Shown here: in pieces, positions 16,288-23,550 of the stretch
Layout of the letters: the number at the start of each line of letters is the position of its first letter
Numbering within the stretch: the stretch's first letter is position 1
Assembly: GCA_944393125.1 (NCBI GenBank)
Contig: CALXZB010000007.1
Coordinates: 1 to 51,391 of the forward strand
DNA: 51,391 bases
Source of the DNA: an uncultured Clostridia bacterium
GTDB taxonomy: Bacteria; Bacillota; Clostridia; TANB77; CAG-508
Reading direction: 5' to 3'
Notes under the pieces: generated by a model
Seen by the model: the letters and a program-made list of their open reading frames with translations, nothing else
Databases searched by the model: none
What the model was told of the DNA's origin: nothing
Position numbers and translations under genes: made by a program

Positions 16288-18645
16288 ATGAATAACAACT
16301 TAAAAAAATTAGAATTTGATAAAATTTTAAATATACTATCTAATTATTGTAAAACTTATTTAGGAAAACAATATGTTTCTGAACTACGCCCTTCAAAAAC
16401 AGTTGAAGATGTTAGTCACATGCTTGCAGAAACAAGTCAGGGTGTTATACTTATTCAGAGAAATAGTACTCCTCCTTTAGATGCAATTGCAGATATTACA
16501 ATATATTTAAAGACTTTAGAAAGTTTTGGTACACTTAGTATAAAAGCTTTATTGGAAATACAAAATATTTTACAAATATCTGCTAGTTTAAAAGATTATT
16601 TTTCTAAAGATTTTCTTGAAACTTCAGATTTTTCAGAAATAGAACAATATTTTAACAATTTATATGTTAATCCTAATATTGTATCTACATTTAGCAAATC
16701 AATTATTGATGAAAATACAATTGCAGATTCTGCATCTTCTAAATTACAAGATATTCGTAGAAAGAAAAGAAAAATTGAACAAGATATTCGTTCAAAATTA
16801 AATACTATTATACATTCCTCAACATATTCAAAATATATGAGAGAAAATATTGTAACAATTAGAAATGGCAGATTTGTAGTTCCAGTAAAAGAAGAATATC
16901 GAAGTTTTGTTAAAGGCTTTGTACATGACATGTCAAGTAGTGGTTCTACTGTTTTTATAGAGCCAATTGCAGTTTTCGATTTAAATAATGAATTATCTAA
17001 TTTAAGTATTGAAGAAAATTTTGAAATAGAAAAAATTTTACAAAATTTAAGTGGATTATTATACCCATATACTGAAGAATTAAAAAACAATGTACAAATT
17101 ATTGGTAAACTTGATTTTATATTTGCTAAAGCTCATTATTCATTAGCATTACATTGTACAACTCCTGAAATAAATTCACAGAAAATTATTAATTTAAAAA
17201 ATGCTAGACATCCATTAATTGAACCTAATCAAGTAGTTCCTTTTTCTCTAGAACTAGGCAAAGATTTTTCTACTTTAATAATAACCGGACCTAATACTGG
17301 TGGAAAAACTGTAACATTAAAAACAATTGGATTATTAACAGCTATGGCTTGCAGTGGATTAAATATACCTGCAGACGAGCATTCTAGTATTTTTGTATTT
17401 GATAATATTTTTGCAGATATCGGAGATGAACAAAGCATTAGTGAATCTTTAAGTACCTTTTCATCACATATGAGTAATATCGTAAATATTACTAACACTG
17501 CTACTTCACAAAGTCTTATTCTTGTTGATGAACTAGGTTCTGGTACAGATCCTCTTGAAGGTGCACATCTTGCAATAAGCATTTTACAATATTTCACAGA
17601 ACTAGGCTCTATTACAGTAGCAACTTCACATTATCAAGAATTAAAACAATATGCGTTAGTAACACCTAATTTTAAAAATGCTAGTGTAGAATTTGATATA
17701 GAAAATTTAAAACCAACTTACCACTTATTAGTAGGAATTCCTGGAAAAAGTAATGCTTTTGAAATAAGTAAAAAATTAGGTCTTAGCTCATCAATTATAG
17801 ACAAGGCTTCTTCTATGATTGATAAAGATTCCATTCATTTAGAAGATTTGTTAAAATCTCTTTATGATGATAAAGCTAAAATTGAAAATGAAAAAATACA
17901 AATATCTAAAACTTTAGCTGAAGCTGAGGAATTAAAGCAAACTTTAAAGCATCAAAATTTTGATGTATTAAATAAAGAAAAAGAATTAATTGCTAATGCT
18001 AAACAAGAAGCAAAGCAAATTTTAATTGATGCAAAAGAAACTGCTAATTCTATAATAAAAGATATTGGAAATAGTTCCACATCTTCACAAGCTAATAAAC
18101 TTAGAAAAAAGCTAAATGAAGAAATATCTTCTATAAATACTGATTCCTCAGATATTAAAATTACTCATCCTATTAAAATTGACCAAATACGACCAGGTTC
18201 AACTGTTTTTGTATCTAATTTAAATTCTGAAGGAACAGTAGTTTCAAATATTTCAAAAGACAATACTGTTCAAGTACAAATAGGTGCTATGAAAATGAAA
18301 ATAGATATAAAATATTTGCAGGAGGTTTTAAATACACCTTCAAAAAATGAAATCAAAAAATATAATCATACAAATAGTTCATCATTTAAATCTAAATATG
18401 TAAGTCCAGAAATTAATTTATTAGGATTAACTGTTGATGAAGCTATTCCTATTATTGATAAATATTTGGATGACTGTTATATTGCAAAACTTTCTCCAGT
18501 TCGTATTGTTCATGGAAAGGGTACTGGTGCTTTACGAAAAGGCATTCACAATTATCTAAAGTCTAATAAATTAGTTAGCAATTTTAGATTAGGTACTTTT
18601 GGAGAAGGAGAAATGGGTGTGACTATTGTAGATTTAAAATTATAA
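16288..18645 (+). CDS. mutS2: MutS2 family ATPase/endonuclease
   Basis: A 785-residue MutS2, the usual length. Domains in order are the N-terminal MutS core (LEFDKILNILSNYCKTYLG), a clamp/lever region with the conserved VVPVKEEYRSFVKGFVHDMS, an ABC-type ATPase (Walker A TGPNTGGKTVT near residue 330, Walker B LILVDELGSGTDPLEG), a coiled coil (about 510-620), and a C-terminal Smr nuclease domain (INLLGLTVDEA, IVHGKGTGALRKGI). MutS2 limits recombination and has been reported to act on collided ribosomes. The start at 16288 is set by AGGAGG; an open frame extends upstream without a ribosome site. It converges on spoVT. Confidence 0.95.
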   Translation: MNNNLKKLEFDKILNILSNYCKTYLGKQYVSELRPSKTVEDVSHMLAETSQGVILIQRNSTPPLDAIADITIYLKTLESFGTLSIKALLEIQNILQISASLKDYFSKDFLETSDFSEIEQYFNNLYVNPNIVSTFSKSIIDENTIADSASSKLQDIRRKKRKIEQDIRSKLNTIIHSSTYSKYMRENIVTIRNGRFVVPVKEEYRSFVKGFVHDMSSSGSTVFIEPIAVFDLNNELSNLSIEENFEIEKILQNLSGLLYPYTEELKNNVQIIGKLDFIFAKAHYSLALHCTTPEINSQKIINLKNARHPLIEPNQVVPFSLELGKDFSTLIITGPNTGGKTVTLKTIGLLTAMACSGLNIPADEHSSIFVFDNIFADIGDEQSISESLSTFSSHMSNIVNITNTATSQSLILVDELGSGTDPLEGAHLAISILQYFTELGSITVATSHYQELKQYALVTPNFKNASVEFDIENLKPTYHLLVGIPGKSNAFEISKKLGLSSSIIDKASSMIDKDSIHLEDLLKSLYDDKAKIENEKIQISKTLAEAEELKQTLKHQNFDVLNKEKELIANAKQEAKQILIDAKETANSIIKDIGNSSTSSQANKLRKKLNEEISSINTDSSDIKITHPIKIDQIRPGSTVFVSNLNSEGTVVSNISKDNTVQVQIGAMKMKIDIKYLQEVLNTPSKNEIKKYNHTNSSSFKSKYVSPEINLLGLTVDEAIPIIDKYLDDCYIAKLSPVRIVHGKGTGALRKGIHNYLKSNKLVSNFRLGTFGEGEMGVTIVDLKL

Positions 18646-18665
18646 AAAGGGCCATTGCCCTTTTT
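18644..18665. terminator. Bidirectional terminator between mutS2 and spoVT
   Basis: The core stem GGGC/GCCC (18649-18652 with 18657-18660) is extended by an A-run on one side and a T-run on the other, with loop CATT. It can act as an intrinsic terminator on both strands. It overlaps the last bases of both genes. Confidence 0.85.
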
Positions 18666-19219
18666 TATATTTCCATCTGACTTCCTAAGAATGTTGCTGC
18701 AGATTGAGCAACCTTTTTTTCTACTTCGTTCATTTTTGTATTAGATTCTTTAGATAATAAAATTACTGTTCCTATTGTATCTCCATTTGAAATTATTGGG
18801 TAAACAACTTGCGCATTGTATTTTCTTTCATTATTATCATTTTTGGTTATTGGAACTGCAACATCACTATTTTCTTTACTTGTATAAATTTCTTTATCTT
18901 CCATTAATTGTTCTAGTTCTTCACTAACATTTTGCTCTAAAAATTCTTTTTTTGCTCCTCCAGAAACAGCTATTACTGTATCTTTATCTGTAATGCAAGC
19001 TATATGTCCTGTAGTTTTTGACAACGTTTCTGCATATCCTGTAGCAAACTCTGTTAATTCTCCTATTGGTGAATATTTTTTTAATATTACTTGTCCTTCT
19101 CTATCTGTAAATATTTCTAATGGTTCACCTTCTTTTATTCTTAATGTTTTTCTTATTTCTTTTGGTATAACAACTCTACCTAAATCATCTATTCTTCTTA
19201 CAACTCCTGTTGCTTTCAT
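18665..19219 (-). CDS. spoVT: Stage V sporulation protein T
   Basis: A 184-residue regulator. The N-terminal AbrB/SpoVT swapped-hairpin DNA-binding domain (residues 1-50, MKATGVVRRIDDLGRVVIPK) is followed by a GAF-like domain (about 55-180). In Bacillus it acts in the forespore, tuning sigma-G genes and spore resistance. The RBS AAAGGAGG is well placed, and a sigma-G-like promoter lies upstream, matching the known timing. Confidence 0.95.
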   Translation of the reverse strand: MKATGVVRRIDDLGRVVIPKEIRKTLRIKEGEPLEIFTDREGQVILKKYSPIGELTEFATGYAETLSKTTGHIACITDKDTVIAVSGGAKKEFLEQNVSEELEQLMEDKEIYTSKENSDVAVPITKNDNNERKYNAQVVYPIISNGDTIGTVILLSKESNTKMNEVEKKVAQSAATFLGSQMEI

Positions 19220-19253
19220 GTTTTTCCTCCTTTTTAGTTTTTAAGTATATTCT

Positions 19254-19282
19254 TATTATGACAAAATAGGAAAAAAATATAC
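19254..19282 (-). promoter_or_regulatory. Sigma-G-type promoter of spoVT
   Basis: On the minus strand, GTATA (19278-19282) and CATAATA (19254-19260) match the forespore sigma-F/sigma-G consensus (GHATR, CATWHTA) at every position. The spacer is 17 bp and the gene is a known sigma-G target in Bacillus. Confidence 0.65.
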
Positions 19283-19323
19283 ATTTAATTAAAATTTTTC
19301 AATAAATTCATAAAATATAAAAT

Positions 19324-19350
19324 ATGCCCAGAAATATTATTCCTGGGCAT
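19324..19350 (-). terminator. Terminator of the four-module HTH gene
   Basis: The stem ATGCCCAG/CTGGGCAT (19324-19331 with 19343-19350) extends inward with one mismatch and is followed on the minus strand by an A/T-rich tract. A second, perfect 16-bp palindrome (19352-19367, CTCTTTTGCAAAAGAG) lies between it and the stop codon; its role is unclear. Confidence 0.65.
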
Positions 19351-19377
19351 ACTCTTTTGCAAAAGAGATTTTCACGA

Positions 19378-20106
19378 TTATTTCTTGTTTTTTTTGGGTC
19401 TGCTTAGAAGACTTTCTCGGCTAACGCCATTTTCACTTGCGATTTGACCCAACGCACGGTACACTGAAGCTCTTGTTATGTTAAATTTTCTGGCAATTTC
19501 CGGAATAGTACACCCTTGCTGATGCAATTCCATAAAGCTTGCTTTCATAAGAAACATTTCTTGGCTTTCCCTCCTCAATAAACTTTCTCTGCTAACACCA
19601 TTAGTATCTGCTATTTCTTGCAGAGCATTATACACTACCATTTGTGGTAAATTAAATTGTTCTGCAATTTTGGGAACAGAGAGTCCTTGTTGATGTAACT
19701 CCATGAATTGTTCTTCCATAAGTTTGACTTGTTCAGCTTCAGTTTTATTTGATTGCAACAAGCATTCTCGGCTGACACCATTATCATCTGCAATTTCTTT
19801 CAAAGCACGGTATACAGTTGCTTCACTTAAATCAAACATTTTTGCAATCTCACGGGCAGACAATCCTTTTTTATGCAACTTTATGAAATTTTCTTTCATA
19901 GCTTGAATTTGTTCTTTTTTTCTTGGATTTGACAGTAAGCTTTCCCGACTAATGCCATTGTTTTCTGCTATTTTACCTAAAGCATTATATACTGTTTCTG
20001 TCACTACATTGAATTGTTCTGCAATTTGTTGAATCGAAAATCCTTGATTATACAATCTTATAAAATTTTCTTTCATAAGTTTTACTCGTTCAGTTTCTCT
20101 TTTCAT
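19378..20106 (-). CDS. Four-module tandem helix-turn-helix protein
   Basis: A 242-residue soluble protein made almost entirely of four consecutive modules of about 57-60 residues (about 11-67, 70-128, 130-186, 187-241). Each reads F-x-x-L-H-x-x-G-x-[ST]-x-x-x-I-A-x-x-F, then VY[NR]AL, a second helix and NG[VI]SRE[SC]LL. Modules 1 and 3 share IAEQFN and VYNAL; modules 2 and 4 share VYRAL, an ABAB pattern. The HTH resembles Hin/resolvase-type recognition units, but there is no catalytic domain. I chose ATG 20106 (AAGGAG ten bases upstream) over an in-frame TTG three codons earlier. Composition is visibly more G+C-rich than its neighbours, suggesting transfer. I do not recognise the family; DNA binding is inferred. 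Confidence 0.8.
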   Translation of the reverse strand: MKRETERVKLMKENFIRLYNQGFSIQQIAEQFNVVTETVYNALGKIAENNGISRESLLSNPRKKEQIQAMKENFIKLHKKGLSAREIAKMFDLSEATVYRALKEIADDNGVSRECLLQSNKTEAEQVKLMEEQFMELHQQGLSVPKIAEQFNLPQMVVYNALQEIADTNGVSRESLLRRESQEMFLMKASFMELHQQGCTIPEIARKFNITRASVYRALGQIASENGVSRESLLSRPKKNKK

Positions 20107-20170
20107 AGATAACAATCTCCTTATAAAATTTTATTTAGAGTTTCCAACAGGTTACATAAAACCATTTCTT

Positions 20171-20199
20171 ATTATACTATACTTTTTCAAAAAAGTCAA
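20171..20199 (-). promoter_or_regulatory. Sigma-A promoter for the four-module HTH gene
   Basis: On the minus strand, -35 TTGACT (20194-20199) and a perfect -10 TATAAT (20171-20176) have a 17-bp spacer. The leader is about 58 bases. It is back-to-back with the DUF4364 promoter, so one bound regulator could affect both. Confidence 0.7.
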
Positions 20200-20244
20200 A
20201 ATATGTAATTTAATATTGTTTTCTAGGTTTTTTATTTTTAAATA

Positions 20245-20273
20245 TTTACTTATAAAAATTTTCGTGATATAAT
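20245..20273 (+). promoter_or_regulatory. Sigma-A promoter for the DUF4364-nth operon
   Basis: -35 TTTACT (20245-20250) and a perfect -10 TATAAT (20268-20273) have a 17-bp spacer. An extended -10 TG is at 20265-20266. The leader is about 25 bases and carries AAGGAGG. Confidence 0.7.
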
Positions 20274-20304
20274 TTTTACAGAAATTTGAAGAAGGAGGCT
20301 TGCT

Positions 20305-20835
20305 ATGAAAGAAGGTTTAGCTGAAAATAAAGTATTAATATTATACATACTAAATAAATTGCAAGATGGCATAAAAAATGACAATTTATATAAAATAGTA
20401 TCATCTACTAATAATATGAATTACTTTTATTTTCAAGAATTAATAACAGATTTAATAGAATCTAGTTTAGTTGGTTCCTTTACAAATGATGAAGATACAA
20501 TTATAAAAATTACGTCAGATGGTCAAAATGCATTATCTCTTACCAAATCACTTTTACCAGGTATTTTAAAATTAAAAGCTGATAATATTTTTAAAAAAGA
20601 AATTTCTAATATTGCGGAAGAATCTTCTGTAATTACAGAATATATTCCCAAAGATGAAAAAAATTATACTGTAAAATGTAGGATTGTTGAAAAAAATGAA
20701 ACTATATTTGAAGTTTCTACATTTGCTGGTTCAAGAGATAGAGCAAAACAAATTTCAGACAACTGGAAAAATAATGCAAACAACATATACCCAAAGATTA
20801 TGTCTTTACTTTTAGACGGAGATAATAATGAATAA
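20305..20835 (+). CDS. DUF4364 family protein
   Basis: A 176-residue protein of the DUF4364 family, common in Clostridia. The N-terminal 75 residues look like a winged helix (ENKVLILYILNKLQDGI ... YFYFQELITDLIESSLV), so a regulatory DNA-binding role is plausible. The C-terminal half is an alpha/beta region around FEVSTFAGSRDRAKQI. It overlaps nth by 8 bp and the two are likely one operon. No experimental role is known to me. Confidence 0.85.
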   Translation: MKEGLAENKVLILYILNKLQDGIKNDNLYKIVSSTNNMNYFYFQELITDLIESSLVGSFTNDEDTIIKITSDGQNALSLTKSLLPGILKLKADNIFKKEISNIAEESSVITEYIPKDEKNYTVKCRIVEKNETIFEVSTFAGSRDRAKQISDNWKNNANNIYPKIMSLLLDGDNNE

Positions 20836-21469
20836 ATTTAATATTGAAAATTTTATAAAAGTTCTAAAAAATACATATCCTGATGCAACTTGTAGTTTAG
20901 ATTTTAAAACACCTTTTCAATTAGTTGTTGCAGTTATGCTTTCAGCACAATGCACTGATGAGAGAATTAATCAAACAACTCCAGAATTATTTAAAAGATG
21001 TAAAACTATTCAAGATTTTATAGATATCGATTTAAAAGAATTAGAAAAAATAATTTATCCTTGTGGTTTTTATAAAAATAAAGCAAAAAATATAAAGTTA
21101 TGTGCAAACCAAATTTTAAAAAACTTTAACGGAGTTGTGCCTAACACTATGAATGAACTTCTAACTTTAGCTGGAATTGGTAGAAAAAGTGCTAATGTTA
21201 TTTTGCTAGAAGTTTTTGGAATTGCAAATGGTATTGCTGTTGATACTCATGCAAAGAGAATTTCTAATAGAATTGGGCTTTCTTCTGAATCTAATCCAGA
21301 AAAAATTGAACAAGATTTATTAAAAATTATTCCAAAAGAATATTTAAAAGATGTTAATCATCTTTTTGTTTGGCATGGTCGCAAAACTTGTAACTCTAGA
21401 AAACCTCTTTGTAAAAATTGTTCTGTAAAAGAATATTGTAATTATTATAATTCAAAAAGCTCTAACTAA
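20828..21469 (+). CDS. nth: Endonuclease III
   Basis: A 213-residue DNA glycosylase/AP lyase that removes oxidised pyrimidines. It has the helix-hairpin-helix LLTLAGIGRKSANVIL with the catalytic Lys (about residue 120), the catalytic Asp in GIAVDTHAKR (about 138), and the C-terminal 4Fe-4S cysteine set in CNSRKPLCKNCSVKEYC (spacing 6-2-5). The length is normal. It is translationally coupled to the upstream DUF4364 gene. Confidence 0.96.
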   Translation: MNKFNIENFIKVLKNTYPDATCSLDFKTPFQLVVAVMLSAQCTDERINQTTPELFKRCKTIQDFIDIDLKELEKIIYPCGFYKNKAKNIKLCANQILKNFNGVVPNTMNELLTLAGIGRKSANVILLEVFGIANGIAVDTHAKRISNRIGLSSESNPEKIEQDLLKIIPKEYLKDVNHLFVWHGRKTCNSRKPLCKNCSVKEYCNYYNSKSSN

Positions 21470-21527
21470 CTTTTATTGAATATTTTTTGTAATTTAGGAA
21501 AAATTATTGTAGTAAGAGGTGATATCA

Positions 21528-21659
21528 TTGACAAATATCAATTGCACTTTAGATTGTATTTATCAAGTTGATGGAAAATGCTCTTATGATATTATTTCTA
21601 ATTCTAATTTATGTACAAATTCTGAATGTGCATACTTTTGTAAAACAGCTCAAAAATAA
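21528..21659 (+). CDS. Small cysteine-rich peptide (43 residues, TTG start)
   Basis: A 43-residue open frame starting at TTG 21528, with AAGAGGTG seven bases upstream. Six cysteines (positions 6, 10, 18, 29, 34, 38) form C-x3-C-x7-C and C-x4-C-x3-C clusters; the N-terminus reads TNINCTLDCIYQVDGKC. Short Cys-rich peptides of this kind are frequent in Clostridia and, as I recall, often carry unreliable database names. A metal-binding or redox role is only inferred. It lies 58 bp after nth, and the terminator hairpin overlaps its final codons. Confidence 0.7.
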   Translation: MTNINCTLDCIYQVDGKCSYDIISNSNLCTNSECAYFCKTAQK

Positions 21660-21671
21660 TTGAGCTGTTTT
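21642..21671. terminator. Bidirectional terminator between the Cys-rich peptide and spoIIP
   Basis: A perfect 12-bp stem (21642-21653 with 21660-21671, core CAGCTCAA/TTGAGCTG) with a 6-base loop, and T-rich sequence after it on the plus strand. It serves the two convergent genes and starts inside the small peptide gene. Confidence 0.85.
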
Positions 21672-21672
21672 A

Positions 21673-22809
21673 CTATTTTTTAAATTCGTCTAATACTTTT
21701 GCTAAATATTTCATACTTGTTAAACATTGTTCTAATGTATTTCCAGTAGCACCAACTTCTATAATACATGCTGCTTCTCCAAGATGCTGATTATACCTTG
21801 AATCTCTTACAATCATTGGTTTAAATAAACCTGGATATAATTCATTTGCTTTTCTCTGTAATTCTATTGCAAATTTTAAATTTGATTGCCAATTAGGGTG
21901 ATATAATCCTCCTCCATTTGTTCCTATAACAAACATTAATTGAGCTGCCACATCTTCTCCTATTTTTACACTTGGATCATAATTGCTTTTGCTTCCAATA
22001 GCATCTCTATGCAAATCGATTATTATGTCACTATTATTTGTTTTTAAAATGTTCTCAACTGTTGCTAGAGATCTAGTATATGATCCAGAATATGCAGGAT
22101 AATCATGATATGTTTTATCGTGTGTTACATTAAATCCATATGTGGTTAAATATTTAGTTAATTCATCTCCTACTCTTGCAACAGAATAATTTAAGTCTGT
22201 TGTTCTGAAGTTTCCTGTCTGCTCATATGGATATTGCTCACTCGGTGTATAACTTTCACATGTATGTGTATGAAATATTAAAACATTTTCTTTATTTATA
22301 TCTTGTGAAATGTCTAGTATTGAATTATTTATTTCAAATGAAGTTTCATTTTTTATTTTTACTCCGTCTATTTCTACATTATAGCTTTCTGTTATTAAAT
22401 TTTTTGTTACTATTTCTGTTTGCACATTACTTGATGTTTCTTCATTAATAATAGCTTCTTTTTGATCATTTTCTGCTTCTGCTGTTTCTTCTATATTTAC
22501 ATTTGTAAAATCTTTTTCTCCTTCTATTCTTGCTAGTTCTATTTTTAAAATTTTATCAGCAAATGTCTCTTCCGCTTCTTCTTCATCCTCTTTTATCATA
22601 TTATTTGCTAAATAATATGTGTTTTCTATACCTGGTATTTCGCTGTTTAAACATTTTATTATTTGTTCAGATATATTAATTTGTAAAATTTCATTTGTTT
22701 CAAATTTATTAACTATTTTTGTTATCAAAAATATAGTTATAATAATTACTATAAAAATGGTTATTCGTATACATGATTTTTTTGCATCTATTACTGTAAC
22801 ATTAAACAT
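21673..22809 (-). CDS. spoIIP: Stage II sporulation protein P
   Basis: A 378-residue protein with a short cytoplasmic start, one transmembrane helix (about residues 14-32), a Glu-rich low-complexity region (about 70-125) and a C-terminal SpoIIP amidase domain (about 165-378). Zinc-ligand motifs are FHTHTCESYTP and DLHRDAIG, with a late glutamate in CIIEVGATGN. SpoIIP cuts peptide stems from septal peptidoglycan with SpoIID and SpoIIM to drive engulfment. The gene stands alone with its own RBS. Confidence 0.95.
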   Translation of the reverse strand: MFNVTVIDAKKSCIRITIFIVIIITIFLITKIVNKFETNEILQINISEQIIKCLNSEIPGIENTYYLANNMIKEDEEEAEETFADKILKIELARIEGEKDFTNVNIEETAEAENDQKEAIINEETSSNVQTEIVTKNLITESYNVEIDGVKIKNETSFEINNSILDISQDINKENVLIFHTHTCESYTPSEQYPYEQTGNFRTTDLNYSVARVGDELTKYLTTYGFNVTHDKTYHDYPAYSGSYTRSLATVENILKTNNSDIIIDLHRDAIGSKSNYDPSVKIGEDVAAQLMFVIGTNGGGLYHPNWQSNLKFAIELQRKANELYPGLFKPMIVRDSRYNQHLGEAACIIEVGATGNTLEQCLTSMKYLAKVLDEFKK

Positions 22810-22879
22810 ATTTTTCTCCTTGCTATAATGTTCCTATATATATTATATGTTTATGTTTGTCTTTTTAGAACAAATGCTT

Positions 22880-23527
22880 TTACATTAATCTTGGTTTTAA
22901 TTCTAAATAAATTGGCTTTTCTTCTTTTATCATTGTACTTTTCCCATGTCCTGTATATACAATAGTTTCATCTGGTAAAATCATTAATTTCTTTGTAATT
23001 GAATTAATAATATCACAAAAATCTCCTGTTGGCACATCAGTTCTTCCCCAAGCACCTCTAAATAAAGTATCTCCAGAAAATAATAGTTTTTCTTGTTCAC
23101 AATAAAGGCAAGATCCACCAGATGTATGTCCAGGTGTGTGTATTACTTTGAACTCTAGTTCTCCTAAATGCAGCAAATCGTTATCATCAACTCTTGAGTC
23201 AGCTTCAATAGTTATTTCTTGTGAAGTTATATAATAAGATAAATTTTTATTGGCATCTAATAAATTTTCTGCATCACTTCTTTCTACAATAACTATTCCT
23301 CCATATCTTTGTTTTAACTCTTTTACTCCTCCTATATGATCACCATGGCAATGTGTTAAATAAATATATTTTAACTTTGCATGTAATATGTCCAGCATTT
23401 CTATTATTTTATCCACATCACCAGCAGGATCAACAACCATAGTTTCTCGAGTTTTTTCATCTTGTATAATATAACAATTAGTTGCATCACCAACCCATGT
23501 TTTAATCTTTAGTTCTTTTAAAATCAT
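22880..23527 (-). CDS. MBL-fold metallo-hydrolase (glyoxalase II-like)
   Basis: A 215-residue metallo-beta-lactamase-fold protein. The dinuclear metal motif is THCHGDHIGG (about residues 57-66). Further ligands are in HTPGHTSGGSCLY and FSGDTLFRGAWGRTD, and the last histidine is in YTGHGKST. It resembles the short glyoxalase II-like hydrolases commonly found next to relA in Clostridia. The gene is 23 bp downstream of relA, so it is probably co-transcribed. The substrate is not known. Confidence 0.9.
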   Translation of the reverse strand: MILKELKIKTWVGDATNCYIIQDEKTRETMVVDPAGDVDKIIEMLDILHAKLKYIYLTHCHGDHIGGVKELKQRYGGIVIVERSDAENLLDANKNLSYYITSQEITIEADSRVDDNDLLHLGELEFKVIHTPGHTSGGSCLYCEQEKLLFSGDTLFRGAWGRTDVPTGDFCDIINSITKKLMILPDETIVYTGHGKSTMIKEEKPIYLELKPRLM

Positions 23528-23550
23528 TTTTTCTCCTTTCCTTTAGAAAT

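Noticed and set aside
19352..19367. Perfect 16-bp palindrome as an attachment or recombinase site for the HTH protein
   Set aside because: It lies next to a terminator hairpin with no second copy seen in the window and no recombinase gene; noted within the terminator entry.
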